From an uncultured Hyphomicrobiales bacterium (GTDB taxonomy: Bacteria; Pseudomonadota; Alphaproteobacteria; Rhizobiales; Beijerinckiaceae): DNA of 13,845 nt. This document shows positions 6,604 to 13,727 of this stretch, piece after piece. Position 1 is the stretch's first letter. The number at the start of each line of letters is the position of its first letter. The position numbers were made by a program, and so were the translations under genes. The stretch lies in NCBI GenBank assembly GCA_903903935.1, contig CAIVAX010000302.1, forward strand, positions 1 to 13,845, in the 5' to 3' direction. The notes under the pieces are model-generated. The model worked only from the letters and a program-made list of their open reading frames with translations. It was not told the origin of the DNA and ran no database searches.

Positions 6604-8346
6604 TCACGCCTTGAAGCCGTGCCTTTGACTAAGCCGCATAAAGGCAATGCCAAGCACAGTAACAGCCAGCGCAATCACAATGCTCAGAGCCGCCAATTGC
6701 GGCACTTCGCCATTGTTCCACAAATCCAAAATCACAATCGAGATGATGGCATTCTTCGGACCGGACAAGAGCACGGCAGCTGACAAATCGCGCACGGCAT
6801 ACATGAACACATAAATCCATGTTGCGATGACAGCGGGTAAAGTGAGCGGCAACACAATCGAGCGCAAGATCCGCAAAGTCCCCGCCCCGCTCATGCGCGC
6901 GCTTTCTTCCAATTCCTTGCTGATCGAGATAATGCCGGAATAATTAAACCGCATGCCATAGGGCAAAAAGCGCACGACAAAGGCGAACACCAATATCCAG
7001 ATCGTTCCGTAAATCGGGATGAAGCGCATGCTTAAGAATTGCACGAGAATAGCAATGCCCAGCACAATGCCGGGGAAGACCAGCGGCAAAGAGCACAACA
7101 CATCAATCGCCCAGCGCGCCTTTTCTTTACGCCGCACAACCACCCAGCTCATCACAAGGGTGAGCGCCGCAACAAAGGTGGCCGCAATCGCGCCAATGAG
7201 AATGGAATTCTGCAATCCCGCATGTGTATCTTGCCGCGCCCATAGATCAGTATAATTTTTGAAGGTGAGCTTGGCAAAATCCGCCCATGAGGGGGAGGTA
7301 TAAATCGGCAGGAACGATGCCCACAGCATGATCAGCAAGGGCAGCGCCAAGGACAAAGGTACCAGCAAAACATAGACGCCCGCCAAGGGCTTCCAGCGAC
7401 CAAGATCAATGCGCGAGGGACGAAAGCCCTTGCCCGTCACCGTGGCATAGCGACCACTCTCTTTGGTCAGGCGATAATACCAATAAAGCGGCAAAGCCAC
7501 CGCCCCCATCAGCAAAACAGCATAGGCGCTGGCATCGCCATAACGTGGTAAAAAGCCCGCGTGAATGCTGCGATAGAGCGCCGTCGTCACTGTCGTAATG
7601 CCACCTGGAATGCCAATCAGAAGCGGCACTTCAAAGGATTCCAGCGTACGAATGAAAGACAAGAGCATGACCGCAAGAATGCTCGGCCGCGCCAGAGGAA
7701 TGATCACGCGAAAAAGGATCTGCCACCATTTGGCCCCAGACATGGCCGCAGCTTCTTCCAAGGTGGGGTCCATAGCGGTGAGAGGCGGCAGCGCCAATAA
7801 GAAGGCAATCGGCGTCCACAGCAGACCCTCAATAAAGATCATGCCGCCCATGCTGAACAATTCAATGGGCACGCCCTCAATGCCAAAGAGTTTGCGCAAC
7901 CAGACATTGATGAGCCCATTATTGGGCCCCAGCAGAAGAATCCAGCCAATGCCTTTGACAATCAGCGGCGCCGCCAGTGATAAAAATGAGCCGACATAAA
8001 CGGTCTGGCGAAACGGCACATTGGTTCTAGCCACCAACCAAGCCACCGAAAAGCCAAGAGTAATCGCCATCACCGAAGAACCAAAGGCAAACACCAGCGT
8101 TGTCCACCACAGCTTCCAACCCGAGAGCGCAATCACGCGTTCATAATTGCCAAACCCAAAGGCCGTCTGAAAGGCAGGAAGTGGAACCGAGACACTGCTC
8201 TTGAGCAGATAAAAGAAAGGCGGCAAAACCATGCTAGCTGTCAGCAGAATGAGGAACCAAACGCCCAATCGGCCCGGATCAAACTCATTGCGCTGATGAT
8301 GGGCAGATAGAACTACCTTGTCTCCACTCTCAACCATGCCTGTCAC
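6604..8346 (-). CDS. Fused two-domain iron(III)-type ABC transporter permease (FbpB-like)
   Basis: A 580-residue inner-membrane protein made of two homologous permease halves, each with about six membrane helices and one cytoplasmic EAA loop: EEAAAMSGA at 197-205 and EESARMSGA at 480-488, each followed by a conserved IPLARP / LPLTLP stretch that contacts the ATPase. This fused 2 x 6-helix plan is typical of FbpB/SfuB ferric-iron permeases and some putative putrescine/2-aminoethylphosphonate systems, so the substrate is not certain. GTG 8346 is preferred as start because GAGGGG lies 5 nt upstream; the ATG at 8337 would be 14 nt away. No periplasmic binding protein or ATPase of this system is in the window: the upstream neighbour is divergent and the downstream one convergent, so the gene stands alone here. 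Confidence 0.92.
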   Translation of the reverse strand: MTGMVESGDKVVLSAHHQRNEFDPGRLGVWFLILLTASMVLPPFFYLLKSSVSVPLPAFQTAFGFGNYERVIALSGWKLWWTTLVFAFGSSVMAITLGFSVAWLVARTNVPFRQTVYVGSFLSLAAPLIVKGIGWILLLGPNNGLINVWLRKLFGIEGVPIELFSMGGMIFIEGLLWTPIAFLLALPPLTAMDPTLEEAAAMSGAKWWQILFRVIIPLARPSILAVMLLSFIRTLESFEVPLLIGIPGGITTVTTALYRSIHAGFLPRYGDASAYAVLLMGAVALPLYWYYRLTKESGRYATVTGKGFRPSRIDLGRWKPLAGVYVLLVPLSLALPLLIMLWASFLPIYTSPSWADFAKLTFKNYTDLWARQDTHAGLQNSILIGAIAATFVAALTLVMSWVVVRRKEKARWAIDVLCSLPLVFPGIVLGIAILVQFLSMRFIPIYGTIWILVFAFVVRFLPYGMRFNYSGIISISKELEESARMSGAGTLRILRSIVLPLTLPAVIATWIYVFMYAVRDLSAAVLLSGPKNAIISIVILDLWNNGEVPQLAALSIVIALAVTVLGIAFMRLSQRHGFKA

Positions 8347-8394
8347 ACAAACCCCTCAGCGCCCCTCCCCGGGGATCTTCTCATTGATTTGGCC

Positions 8395-8468
8395 ATACTA
8401 GCATGTCTGCGCCAGCGCCAAAAGTACCTTGCGGACTGATTGACAGGGCTTTTGGCTCGTCTAGCATG
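8395..8468. promoter_or_regulatory. Divergent promoter region with repeated CTAGCATG
   Basis: For the plus-strand racemase pair: TTGACA (8440-8445), 16-nt spacer, TAGCAT (8462-8467), about 70 nt before ATG 8541; the -35 is a perfect match. For the minus-strand permease: a weaker TAGTAT (8400-8395) with TTTTGG 17 nt upstream. Both -10 candidates overlap a directly repeated octamer CTAGCATG (8398-8405 and 8461-8468), which could be a regulator half-site. Inferred by eye. Confidence 0.4.
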
Positions 8469-8540
8469 CGACATAAGAGCTGGCGATCATGCGAACACAA
8501 CAGGCCTGAACATTAATCAGGCAGAACAGAGCGGGGGATT

Positions 8541-9287
8541 ATGTTTGAAGCTGATATACCGACCTTCAAAATCGGCTATCTCTCCCCCCTGCCCATTATC
8601 GACAATGCCGCTTATGAATTTTATCGCCTGGCTCCCCCCGGCCTGATGGCGGTGTTGATTTCAGTGGGCCTGGGCGAGTTTTCCGCCAAAGATGTCGAGC
8701 GCGTCTTTGCACCCCTCGATGGCTATCTCGACCAATTAATGGATCGCGGCATTGATATGACCGTGCAAGCCGGCACGCCTCTGGCAGTGCTGATGGGTAT
8801 AGAGGCGCATGATCGTCTGCTCGATCATATTGCCAAACGCACCGGCAAGCCTGCCACATCAACAGTCACAAGTGTGGTGCGCGCCAGCAAGGCCATGGGT
8901 CTGAAGAAAATTGCGCTCGTCAACAAATGGAGCGAGCCGATGAATAAAGTGCTGGCTGATTTCTTTGCGAGGGATGGCATTCAGGTCTGCGGCACGTCAA
9001 CCAAAGATTTAACGCCTGCTGAATTTGTCAAAATCGAATCCGGCAATCATATGCAATTATGTTATGAGCTGAGCCGCCAAGCCATTCTCAATCATCCCGA
9101 TTGCGATGGTCTTTATGTGGGCGGTGGCACTTGGCTCTCAGTGCCCGTCACACGCGCTTTGGAAAAGGAATTTCCCAATCACGTGATCATTTGCAACCAA
9201 ACTGCACAAATGTGGGATTTCTTGCATATGCTTGGAATCTGGAAGCCGATCCCCGGCTATAATAAATTGCTCGCACAGGCGCATTGA
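8541..9287 (+). CDS. Asp/Glu racemase / arylmalonate decarboxylase superfamily protein, first tandem copy
   Basis: A 248-residue cytosolic protein of the superfamily that includes maleate isomerase, arylmalonate decarboxylase (AMDase) and Asp/Glu racemases, with two Rossmann-like halves. Recognisable parts: an N-terminal strand with PLPIIDNAAYEFYRLAPPG, a mid segment VQAGTPLAVLMG, KKIALVNKW in the second half, and DGLYVGGGTWLSVPV followed by CNQTAQMWDFL near the end. By hand alignment Gly78-Thr-Pro matches the Gly74-Thr-Ser position of AMDase (Cys in racemases and isomerases), and GGG 194-196 covers the usual second catalytic Cys; no Cys is present at either. Other cysteines (188, 218) do not align with them. 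GGGGG lies just before the ATG. The next paralogue starts 1 nt after the stop, so they are translationally coupled. The substrate is unknown. Confidence 0.85.
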   Translation: MFEADIPTFKIGYLSPLPIIDNAAYEFYRLAPPGLMAVLISVGLGEFSAKDVERVFAPLDGYLDQLMDRGIDMTVQAGTPLAVLMGIEAHDRLLDHIAKRTGKPATSTVTSVVRASKAMGLKKIALVNKWSEPMNKVLADFFARDGIQVCGTSTKDLTPAEFVKIESGNHMQLCYELSRQAILNHPDCDGLYVGGGTWLSVPVTRALEKEFPNHVIICNQTAQMWDFLHMLGIWKPIPGYNKLLAQAH

Positions 9288-9288
9288 T

Positions 9289-10029
9289 ATGTTTGAAGAG
9301 GATATTCCCAACATCAAGCTCGGCGGCCTGCTGCCTTTGCCCATTATCGACAATGCCGCTTATGAGTTTTATCGCCTCGCGCCCAAAGGCGTGATGCAAG
9401 TGATGATCTCGGTCGGTCTGTCGGAATTTTCAGCCCAAGATGTCAATCGCGCCTTTTCGCCCTTGGATTCTTATCTCGATCAATTGATGGATCGCGGCGT
9501 GAATATGGTGGCTCAACATGGCGTGCCATTGCCCATTCTCATTGGTGTTGAAGCGCATGATCGCATGATTGCCCATATGGCCAAACGCACCGGCCTGCCA
9601 GCCTCCTCAACTGTGTTAGCAGTGGCGCGCAGCGCCCGCGAATTGGGCTTAAAACGCCTTGTTGTCGTCAACAAATGGACGGATGCGATGAATGGCGTGC
9701 TCGCGGAATTTTTCGCACGCGAGGGTGTCAGCGTGATTGGCAAGACCGTCGAAGAAATGACGCCTGCACAATTTGTCAAACTGAGCAGCAGCGATAATCT
9801 CAAACTCGCCTTTGATCTGGGTCGCAAAGCCTTTCACGATCACCCTGACTGCGATTCCATTTATATTGGCGGCGGGGCTTGGCTCTCCGAACCTGTCGCG
9901 CGCGAATTAGAACGCCTGACCGGCAAGATTGTTTTATGCAATCAATCCGCGATGATCCGCGATCAGTTGAAGACACTCAATGCTTGGGTCCCGCAACAGG
10001 GCCACAGCCGCTTGCTCAGCTTGCCCTAA
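9289..10029 (+). CDS. Asp/Glu racemase / arylmalonate decarboxylase superfamily protein, second tandem copy
   Basis: A 246-residue paralogue of the preceding gene, about 56% identical by hand count overall and about 77% over the first 70 residues. Same features: PLPIIDNAAYEFYRLAPKG, AQHGVPLPILIG (Gly78 at the first catalytic position), KRLVVVNKW, DSIYIGGGAWLSEPV (GGG 194-196 instead of a Cys-containing motif) and LCNQSAM. Cys188 (HPDCD) and the Cys of CNQ are shared by both copies. ATG 9289 is set by homology to the first copy and by the 1-nt gap to its stop; the frame is open further upstream. The two products probably form a heteromer or act on related substrates. The gene ends in a 12-bp tandem repeat shared with the convergent aldolase gene. 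Confidence 0.85.
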   Translation: MFEEDIPNIKLGGLLPLPIIDNAAYEFYRLAPKGVMQVMISVGLSEFSAQDVNRAFSPLDSYLDQLMDRGVNMVAQHGVPLPILIGVEAHDRMIAHMAKRTGLPASSTVLAVARSARELGLKRLVVVNKWTDAMNGVLAEFFAREGVSVIGKTVEEMTPAQFVKLSSSDNLKLAFDLGRKAFHDHPDCDSIYIGGGAWLSEPVARELERLTGKIVLCNQSAMIRDQLKTLNAWVPQQGHSRLLSLP

Positions 10030-10056
10030 ACCTCGCCCTAGTCCTCGCCCTAGACC
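10021..10056. repeat. Three 12-bp tandem repeats spanning two convergent stop codons
   Basis: Units TTGCCCTAAACC (10021-10032), TCGCCCTAGTCC (10033-10044) and TCGCCCTAGACC (10045-10056) differ at one to three positions. The first unit contains the TAA stop of the racemase-like gene; the third overlaps the TAG stop (10052-10050) of the aldolase gene on the other strand. No hairpin terminator is seen between these convergent genes. Confidence 0.8.
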
Positions 10057-10784
10057 TCAAAGGAGGGATGATCGGGCACAAGCCCCGATTTGCGCGCCCG
10101 GCTGAGATAATAGGTCCATAATTTGCTGCAATGATAATCGCGCACTTCATGGCGATTGATCTGCTCCATCTCGGCCTCATTGAGCGGCACAGGCACTTGC
10201 CCGGCCTGCATGACTTGGATTTGCGCTTTGGCATTTTCTTCAAAATGCACGGCATCCACCAATAAGGCTGGAATGGATTCCGCGACAAGCACAAGACCAT
10301 GGGCGCGGATCAACGCCGCCTGATGCGGGCCAAGTGTCTGCGCCAAAGCCCGGCCTTGTTCTGGCAATTTGATATGGCTGGGATCAGGATGAGTGGGAAT
10401 GCCGCTCGCCCAGCGCACAGCGCGCGCCCGCATGGGCTTGAGCTGCGCATCTTGCATCAAAGTAAAGGCAATGGCCAATTCCATATGCGAATGCAAGACA
10501 GCCTCAACATCCGCGCGCTGCCGATAAATCTCGCCATGAATGGCCGCTTCGATAGGTGGCTTGCCGTCGCCCTCCACAACACGCCCGTCAAAATCCACCA
10601 ATAGCAAGCGATCCGGCTCAAGGTCTGAGCGCGGATCCGAGCCAGCTTGAATAAAATAAGCCTCGCGACCCGGCGCCCGCACCGAGACATGGCCCGAATA
10701 GTCCAAAATCCCCTCAGCATTGAGGATACGGGAGGCTATGGCCACACTGGCGCGCAGCGCTGGATCGCGATTGGAATGCGCCAT
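10050..10784 (-). CDS. Class II aldolase/adducin family protein
   Basis: A 244-residue cytosolic, probably Zn2+-dependent aldolase or decarboxylase. Family features: LDYSGHVSVR at 27-36 (the G-N-x-S loop of the fold), the catalytic-type Glu79 in PPIEAAIHGEIY, metal ligands His98 and His100 in VLHSHM, and the third ligand His162 in LIRAHG. Length and motifs fit fuculose-phosphate aldolase relatives, but many members act on other 2-hydroxy or 3-keto acids, so the substrate is open. ATG 10784 is 1 nt past the stop of the upstream binding-protein gene (10786), indicating translational coupling; the frame extends upstream but overlaps that gene. Neighbours are the Bug binding protein and a VOC protein upstream, with the racemase-like pair converging. 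This supports a role in breaking down an imported carboxylic acid. Confidence 0.88.
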   Translation of the reverse strand: MAHSNRDPALRASVAIASRILNAEGILDYSGHVSVRAPGREAYFIQAGSDPRSDLEPDRLLLVDFDGRVVEGDGKPPIEAAIHGEIYRQRADVEAVLHSHMELAIAFTLMQDAQLKPMRARAVRWASGIPTHPDPSHIKLPEQGRALAQTLGPHQAALIRAHGLVLVAESIPALLVDAVHFEENAKAQIQVMQAGQVPVPLNEAEMEQINRHEVRDYHCSKLWTYYLSRARKSGLVPDHPSFEV

Positions 10785-10785
10785 A

Positions 10786-11868
10786 TTAGCGACCTGTATT
10801 CTCTTCAATGCCACCGATGATTTGTTGCAAACGATCAGCAACGGGCTTAGGCGTTGCGACAATTTCGGCGACGATCTTCTGCAGGCTTTCACCTGACACA
10901 GCCGTAATATCGAAATTTTCCTTTCGAGCTTCGGCAAGGAATGACGGATCGACCAGCAATTTATCAAAAGCCGCACGCAAAGCTTTGACGCGATCTTCCG
11001 GCACGCCCGGCGTAGTAAAGATCGGGCGACCAATCGTTGTGGAAGCTGAGAGCAATTTGAGAATGCCGCGATCTTCCTCATTCTTGGCCAGATCAATCAA
11101 GAGCGGCACATTGGGAAGGTCGGGCGCTTTTTCCAAACCAATCTGCACCAAAATATTGATCTTCTTTTGCTCAAGCCAATCGGGGCGTGTGGCTTTCCAA
11201 GCGGCCCAAGAATTCGAGCCACGTCCCGCAACTTCGCCCTTTTCCATGGCAAGATTGATGTCATTGCCGCCTGGATAGCCGGAGATGATCTTGAATTTGG
11301 TACCAAGAAGCGCATTCATCGCCTTGGGATATTGCGAAGATGTGCTGCCCCCAGTGGCGCCAATGGGTACTTCTTTCGTTTTAGCATCATTAATGCTGGC
11401 AATTCCGGAGGTGAACCAAGTCACAGTGGTATTATTATCGGCATTGGGATTGCCAATATAAATGAATTTGTTCACATCGATCTTGAGCTGTGTATCGCCC
11501 ATCGCCTGTTCAACAGAGAGGGATTGATCAGCTGTGGCCAGAACTGTGCCATCCTTGGGCGCAACATTATACACAAAGGTTGCCGCCACGCGCGACCCAC
11601 CGCCCGGCATATTGCGCGGAACAATGCTAGGTTTACCGGGAATAAAATCACCCAATCGCCGCGCAACGAGGCGCGCATACAAATCATAGGTGCCACCGGG
11701 CGTATAGCCGATGATGAGATCAATTTTCTTGCCCTTGTAGAAATCCTCAACCGATTGCTGCGCTTGCGCCATCTCAACTGAGCCTGCTCCCAACAGCAGA
11801 AGCGAGAGCACAGAAACGCTCGAGAGTTTGAACACAGCAGACAGAGAACCATTCATCATTTTCACCAT
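10786..11868 (-). CDS. Bug/TctC-family periplasmic substrate-binding protein (tripartite tricarboxylate transport type)
   Basis: A 360-residue exported protein. The signal peptide has a basic start, a hydrophobic core SVLSLLLLGAG and a likely cleavage after AQA (residue 36). The mature part starts with the Bug hallmark FYKGKKIDLIIGYTPGGTYDLYAR, then GKPSIVPRNMPGGGS and APKDGTVLA, strings that line the carboxylate-binding cleft in this family. Members bind di- and tricarboxylates, aromatic acids or amino acids and usually feed TctA/TctB. Neither membrane subunit is encoded here, as is common in Bug-rich Alpha- and Betaproteobacteria. Starts at ATG 11868, GTG 11865 and ATG 11859 are all close to GGAG (11875-11872) and cannot be separated. 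It lies 35 nt after the VOC gene and 1 nt before the aldolase gene, so the three form an operon. Confidence 0.93.
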   Translation of the reverse strand: MVKMMNGSLSAVFKLSSVSVLSLLLLGAGSVEMAQAQQSVEDFYKGKKIDLIIGYTPGGTYDLYARLVARRLGDFIPGKPSIVPRNMPGGGSRVAATFVYNVAPKDGTVLATADQSLSVEQAMGDTQLKIDVNKFIYIGNPNADNNTTVTWFTSGIASINDAKTKEVPIGATGGSTSSQYPKAMNALLGTKFKIISGYPGGNDINLAMEKGEVAGRGSNSWAAWKATRPDWLEQKKINILVQIGLEKAPDLPNVPLLIDLAKNEEDRGILKLLSASTTIGRPIFTTPGVPEDRVKALRAAFDKLLVDPSFLAEARKENFDITAVSGESLQKIVAEIVATPKPVADRLQQIIGGIEENTGR

Positions 11869-11903
11869 TCACTCCAATTCGATGTGCGGCAGGTCAGAGA
11901 CGA

Positions 11904-12311
11904 TTAGTCTTGCGATTCATCCTGCGGCGGTTTTTGTAGATCAATAATCTCGATCACATTGCGATCGGGATCATGAAAATAAGCACTGCGCCCTTGAAAC
12001 GTGCCAGAGCGGCGGTCTTCTTGTTTGAACACGCGCACCTGTTTGGAGGCGAGAAAAACCAGAGCCCGATCATATTCTGCAGACGTGACACGAAAGGCCG
12101 TATGGATCTCGTGCTTATCGCCGACATTGGGATCAATCGGATTGTCCGAATAGGTTAGCACAAAATGCTGATTATCGGGCGTGCGCATGAACACCATATG
12201 ATTATTGCGGCGGATGCGTTTGAGCCCAAGAATCTCCGTATAGAATGTCTCGGACCGATCGAGATCCTTCACCGGTATTGTGAAATGGACCAAACCTTCA
12301 ACTTGCAACAT
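11904..12311 (-). CDS. VOC-family (glyoxalase/extradiol dioxygenase fold) metalloprotein
   Basis: A 135-residue single-module protein made of two beta-alpha-beta-beta-beta units. The likely metal ligands are in the standard places: His9 in GLVHFTIPV, His70 in HEIHTAFRV, and Glu121 in the C-terminal DPDRNVIEIID motif; DLDRSETFYTEILGL after the first strand is typical of glyoxalase-like proteins. The single-module size suggests a dimer. Possible activities include isomerase, epimerase, glutathione-linked chemistry or ring cleavage; sequence alone does not choose. A GAGG-rich site precedes the ATG. It is the first gene of the VOC - binding protein - aldolase operon and diverges from the pirin gene. 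Confidence 0.88.
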   Translation of the reverse strand: MLQVEGLVHFTIPVKDLDRSETFYTEILGLKRIRRNNHMVFMRTPDNQHFVLTYSDNPIDPNVGDKHEIHTAFRVTSAEYDRALVFLASKQVRVFKQEDRRSGTFQGRSAYFHDPDRNVIEIIDLQKPPQDESQD

Positions 12312-12354
12312 TCCGCCCCCCTCGCCAATCTCCTCAAGGCCCTTTTTAGAGCAG

Positions 12355-12395
12355 GCTTGCAGACTAGCAAGCTCCTCTTGGCACCATAGCTATGG
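12355..12395. promoter_or_regulatory. Two dyads in the VOC/pirin divergent intergenic region
   Basis: GCTTGC-N6-GCAAGC (12355-12372) is a perfect 18-nt inverted repeat, and CCATAGCTATGG (12384-12395) is a perfect 12-bp palindrome only 11 nt further on. They lie in the 143-bp gap between divergent genes (ATG 12311 minus, ATG 12455 plus), without a T-run, so regulator binding sites are more likely than terminators. No regulator gene is adjacent. Confidence 0.45.
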
Positions 12396-12454
12396 CCAAT
12401 CCCTCTGGCCACTGCCATATAAGCTTAAACACCTCTCCCATGCAGGAGTTCCTG

Positions 12455-13324
12455 ATGAGCGTCAAAACAGTTGAAAGCGTCGAATTCGCCCCGCACTCCC
12501 ATTGGGTGGGAGATGGCTTCCATGTCCTGCCTTTATTCGGCCAAAAGGCCTTTACCCCCAGTGTCAGCCCCTTTTTGATGCTGGATTATGCCGCACCTGA
12601 GGTCTTCTCGCCCCGCGAACAGCCCCCCGGCGTGGGCCCGCATCCCCATCGCGGCTTTGAGACCGTGACCATTGTCTATGCTGGCGAGGTCGAACATCGC
12701 GATTCGGCCGGACATTCCGGCAAAATCGGTTTGGGCGATGTGCAATGGATGACAGCGGCATCCGGTATTCTGCATGATGAATTCCATTCGCGCGAGCAAT
12801 CCCGCAAGGGCGGGCCGGTCAGCATGGTCCAGCTCTGGGTGAACCTGCCCGCCAAGGACAAAATGACCAAGCCCGGCTATCAGACCATTTTAGCCCAGCA
12901 GATCCCCAACATAGCTCTGCCCGATTCTGCCGGTCAGCTGCGGGTGATTGCTGGCGACTTTGCCGATCAGCGCGGCCCTGCCCGCACCTTCACCCAGCTT
13001 GGCGTCTGGGATGTTCAGCTGGAAGCAGGCAAAACCGCACATCTGCCCATTCCCAATGGGTTTCGGACCATGCTGCCGCTGTTAGAGGGCGAACTGACCA
13101 TTGGCGCAAAAACCTATCGCCAAGGCCATGTGCTGTTCTTCTCCGATCACGGCGAAGCTCTTGAGATCAGCGCCAAGACAAAGGCGAAGTTCCTAATCCT
13201 GTGCGGCGAGCCGATCAATGAGCCCATTGCCCATTATGGTCCCTTTGTCATGAACACACAGGATGAGCTGCGCACAGCGGTTGAGGATTTTCGTCGCGGC
13301 CGCATGGGCCATTTGGCGGCCTGA
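12455..13324 (+). CDS. Pirin family protein (bicupin)
   Basis: A 289-residue bicupin of the pirin family. Bacterial pirins include quercetin 2,3-dioxygenases (YhhW) and metabolic modulators; the human homologue is a redox-sensitive nuclear protein. The N-terminal cupin has the metal-binding set GPHPHRGFETVTIVYAGEVEHRDS (His63, His65) and GILHDEFH (His107, Glu109), a complete Fe ligand set. The second cupin (about 180-270) lacks such ligands, as is usual. The start at ATG 12455 is fixed by AGGAG (12444-12448) 6 nt upstream; an in-frame ATG at 12392 lies inside a palindrome and adds residues not typical of the family. The stop lies 7 nt from the stop of the convergent downstream gene, with no terminator between. 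The in-vivo function is unknown. Confidence 0.93.
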   Translation: MSVKTVESVEFAPHSHWVGDGFHVLPLFGQKAFTPSVSPFLMLDYAAPEVFSPREQPPGVGPHPHRGFETVTIVYAGEVEHRDSAGHSGKIGLGDVQWMTAASGILHDEFHSREQSRKGGPVSMVQLWVNLPAKDKMTKPGYQTILAQQIPNIALPDSAGQLRVIAGDFADQRGPARTFTQLGVWDVQLEAGKTAHLPIPNGFRTMLPLLEGELTIGAKTYRQGHVLFFSDHGEALEISAKTKAKFLILCGEPINEPIAHYGPFVMNTQDELRTAVEDFRRGRMGHLAA

Positions 13325-13331
13325 TCCTAAA

Positions 13332-13727
13332 TCAAGCGGGCTCCAAGGGCTCAAGCCCCGCCATATCACGCGCCGCCTGCCAGCGCGCATGGGCATAGTC
13401 CAGCGCATTAGCATGGGGCGGCGTGCCATAGGTGAGGCGCGCAGCCCGCTCAAACTGGTTCAGCACCCAGATAAATTCGCCAAGCTCGGAGAGAGGATCG
13501 GGCGTTTTATGCGCCCAATTGGCGTCAGCCGGATGATACAGCGCCTGTTCGTTGGATAGCATATAGACATGCGCCTCTTCGCCATAATCCAGCAAGGAGG
13601 CGCGCTCAAAATGACGCAAGAGCGCCAACACTTCGATCAAGCTCGCCGCATGATCACTCTGCGCCGCCGCCCAGTCGCGTGCCTGAGCAGACGATATGGC
13701 CTTGTTGAAGATAAACGCGTGCGCCAT
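13332..13727 (-). CDS. Conserved-looking protein of unknown function, 131 residues
   Basis: Starts MAHAFIFNKAISSAQARDW. The protein is mainly helical by composition, rich in Ala, His, Glu and Trp, with no signal peptide and no membrane segment. A loose internal repetition is visible: LRHFERASLLDYGEEAHVYML and LNQFERAARLTYGTPPHANAL share the pattern FERA-x2-L-x-YG, suggesting two related helical hairpins. No known domain is recognised. The start at ATG 13727 fits GGAGG 4 nt upstream; the codon before it is GTG. The ATG shares one base with the TGA of the upstream gene (TGATG), so the two are translationally coupled and likely share a process. Confidence 0.7.
   Translation of the reverse strand: MAHAFIFNKAISSAQARDWAAAQSDHAASLIEVLALLRHFERASLLDYGEEAHVYMLSNEQALYHPADANWAHKTPDPLSELGEFIWVLNQFERAARLTYGTPPHANALDYAHARWQAARDMAGLEPLEPA

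Noticed and set aside
8395..8468. Repeated CTAGCATG as part of a CRISPR or transposon end
   Set aside because: Only two 8-nt copies, no spacer pattern, no terminal inverted repeats and no transposase nearby.
10785..11096. Upstream extension of the class II aldolase frame
   Set aside because: It overlaps the binding-protein gene in another frame and reads as basic, non-family sequence; ATG 10784 follows the upstream stop directly.
12392..12454. Earlier pirin start at ATG 12392
   Set aside because: No ribosome site, and the codon lies in a palindrome; AGGAG precedes ATG 12455 at 6 nt.
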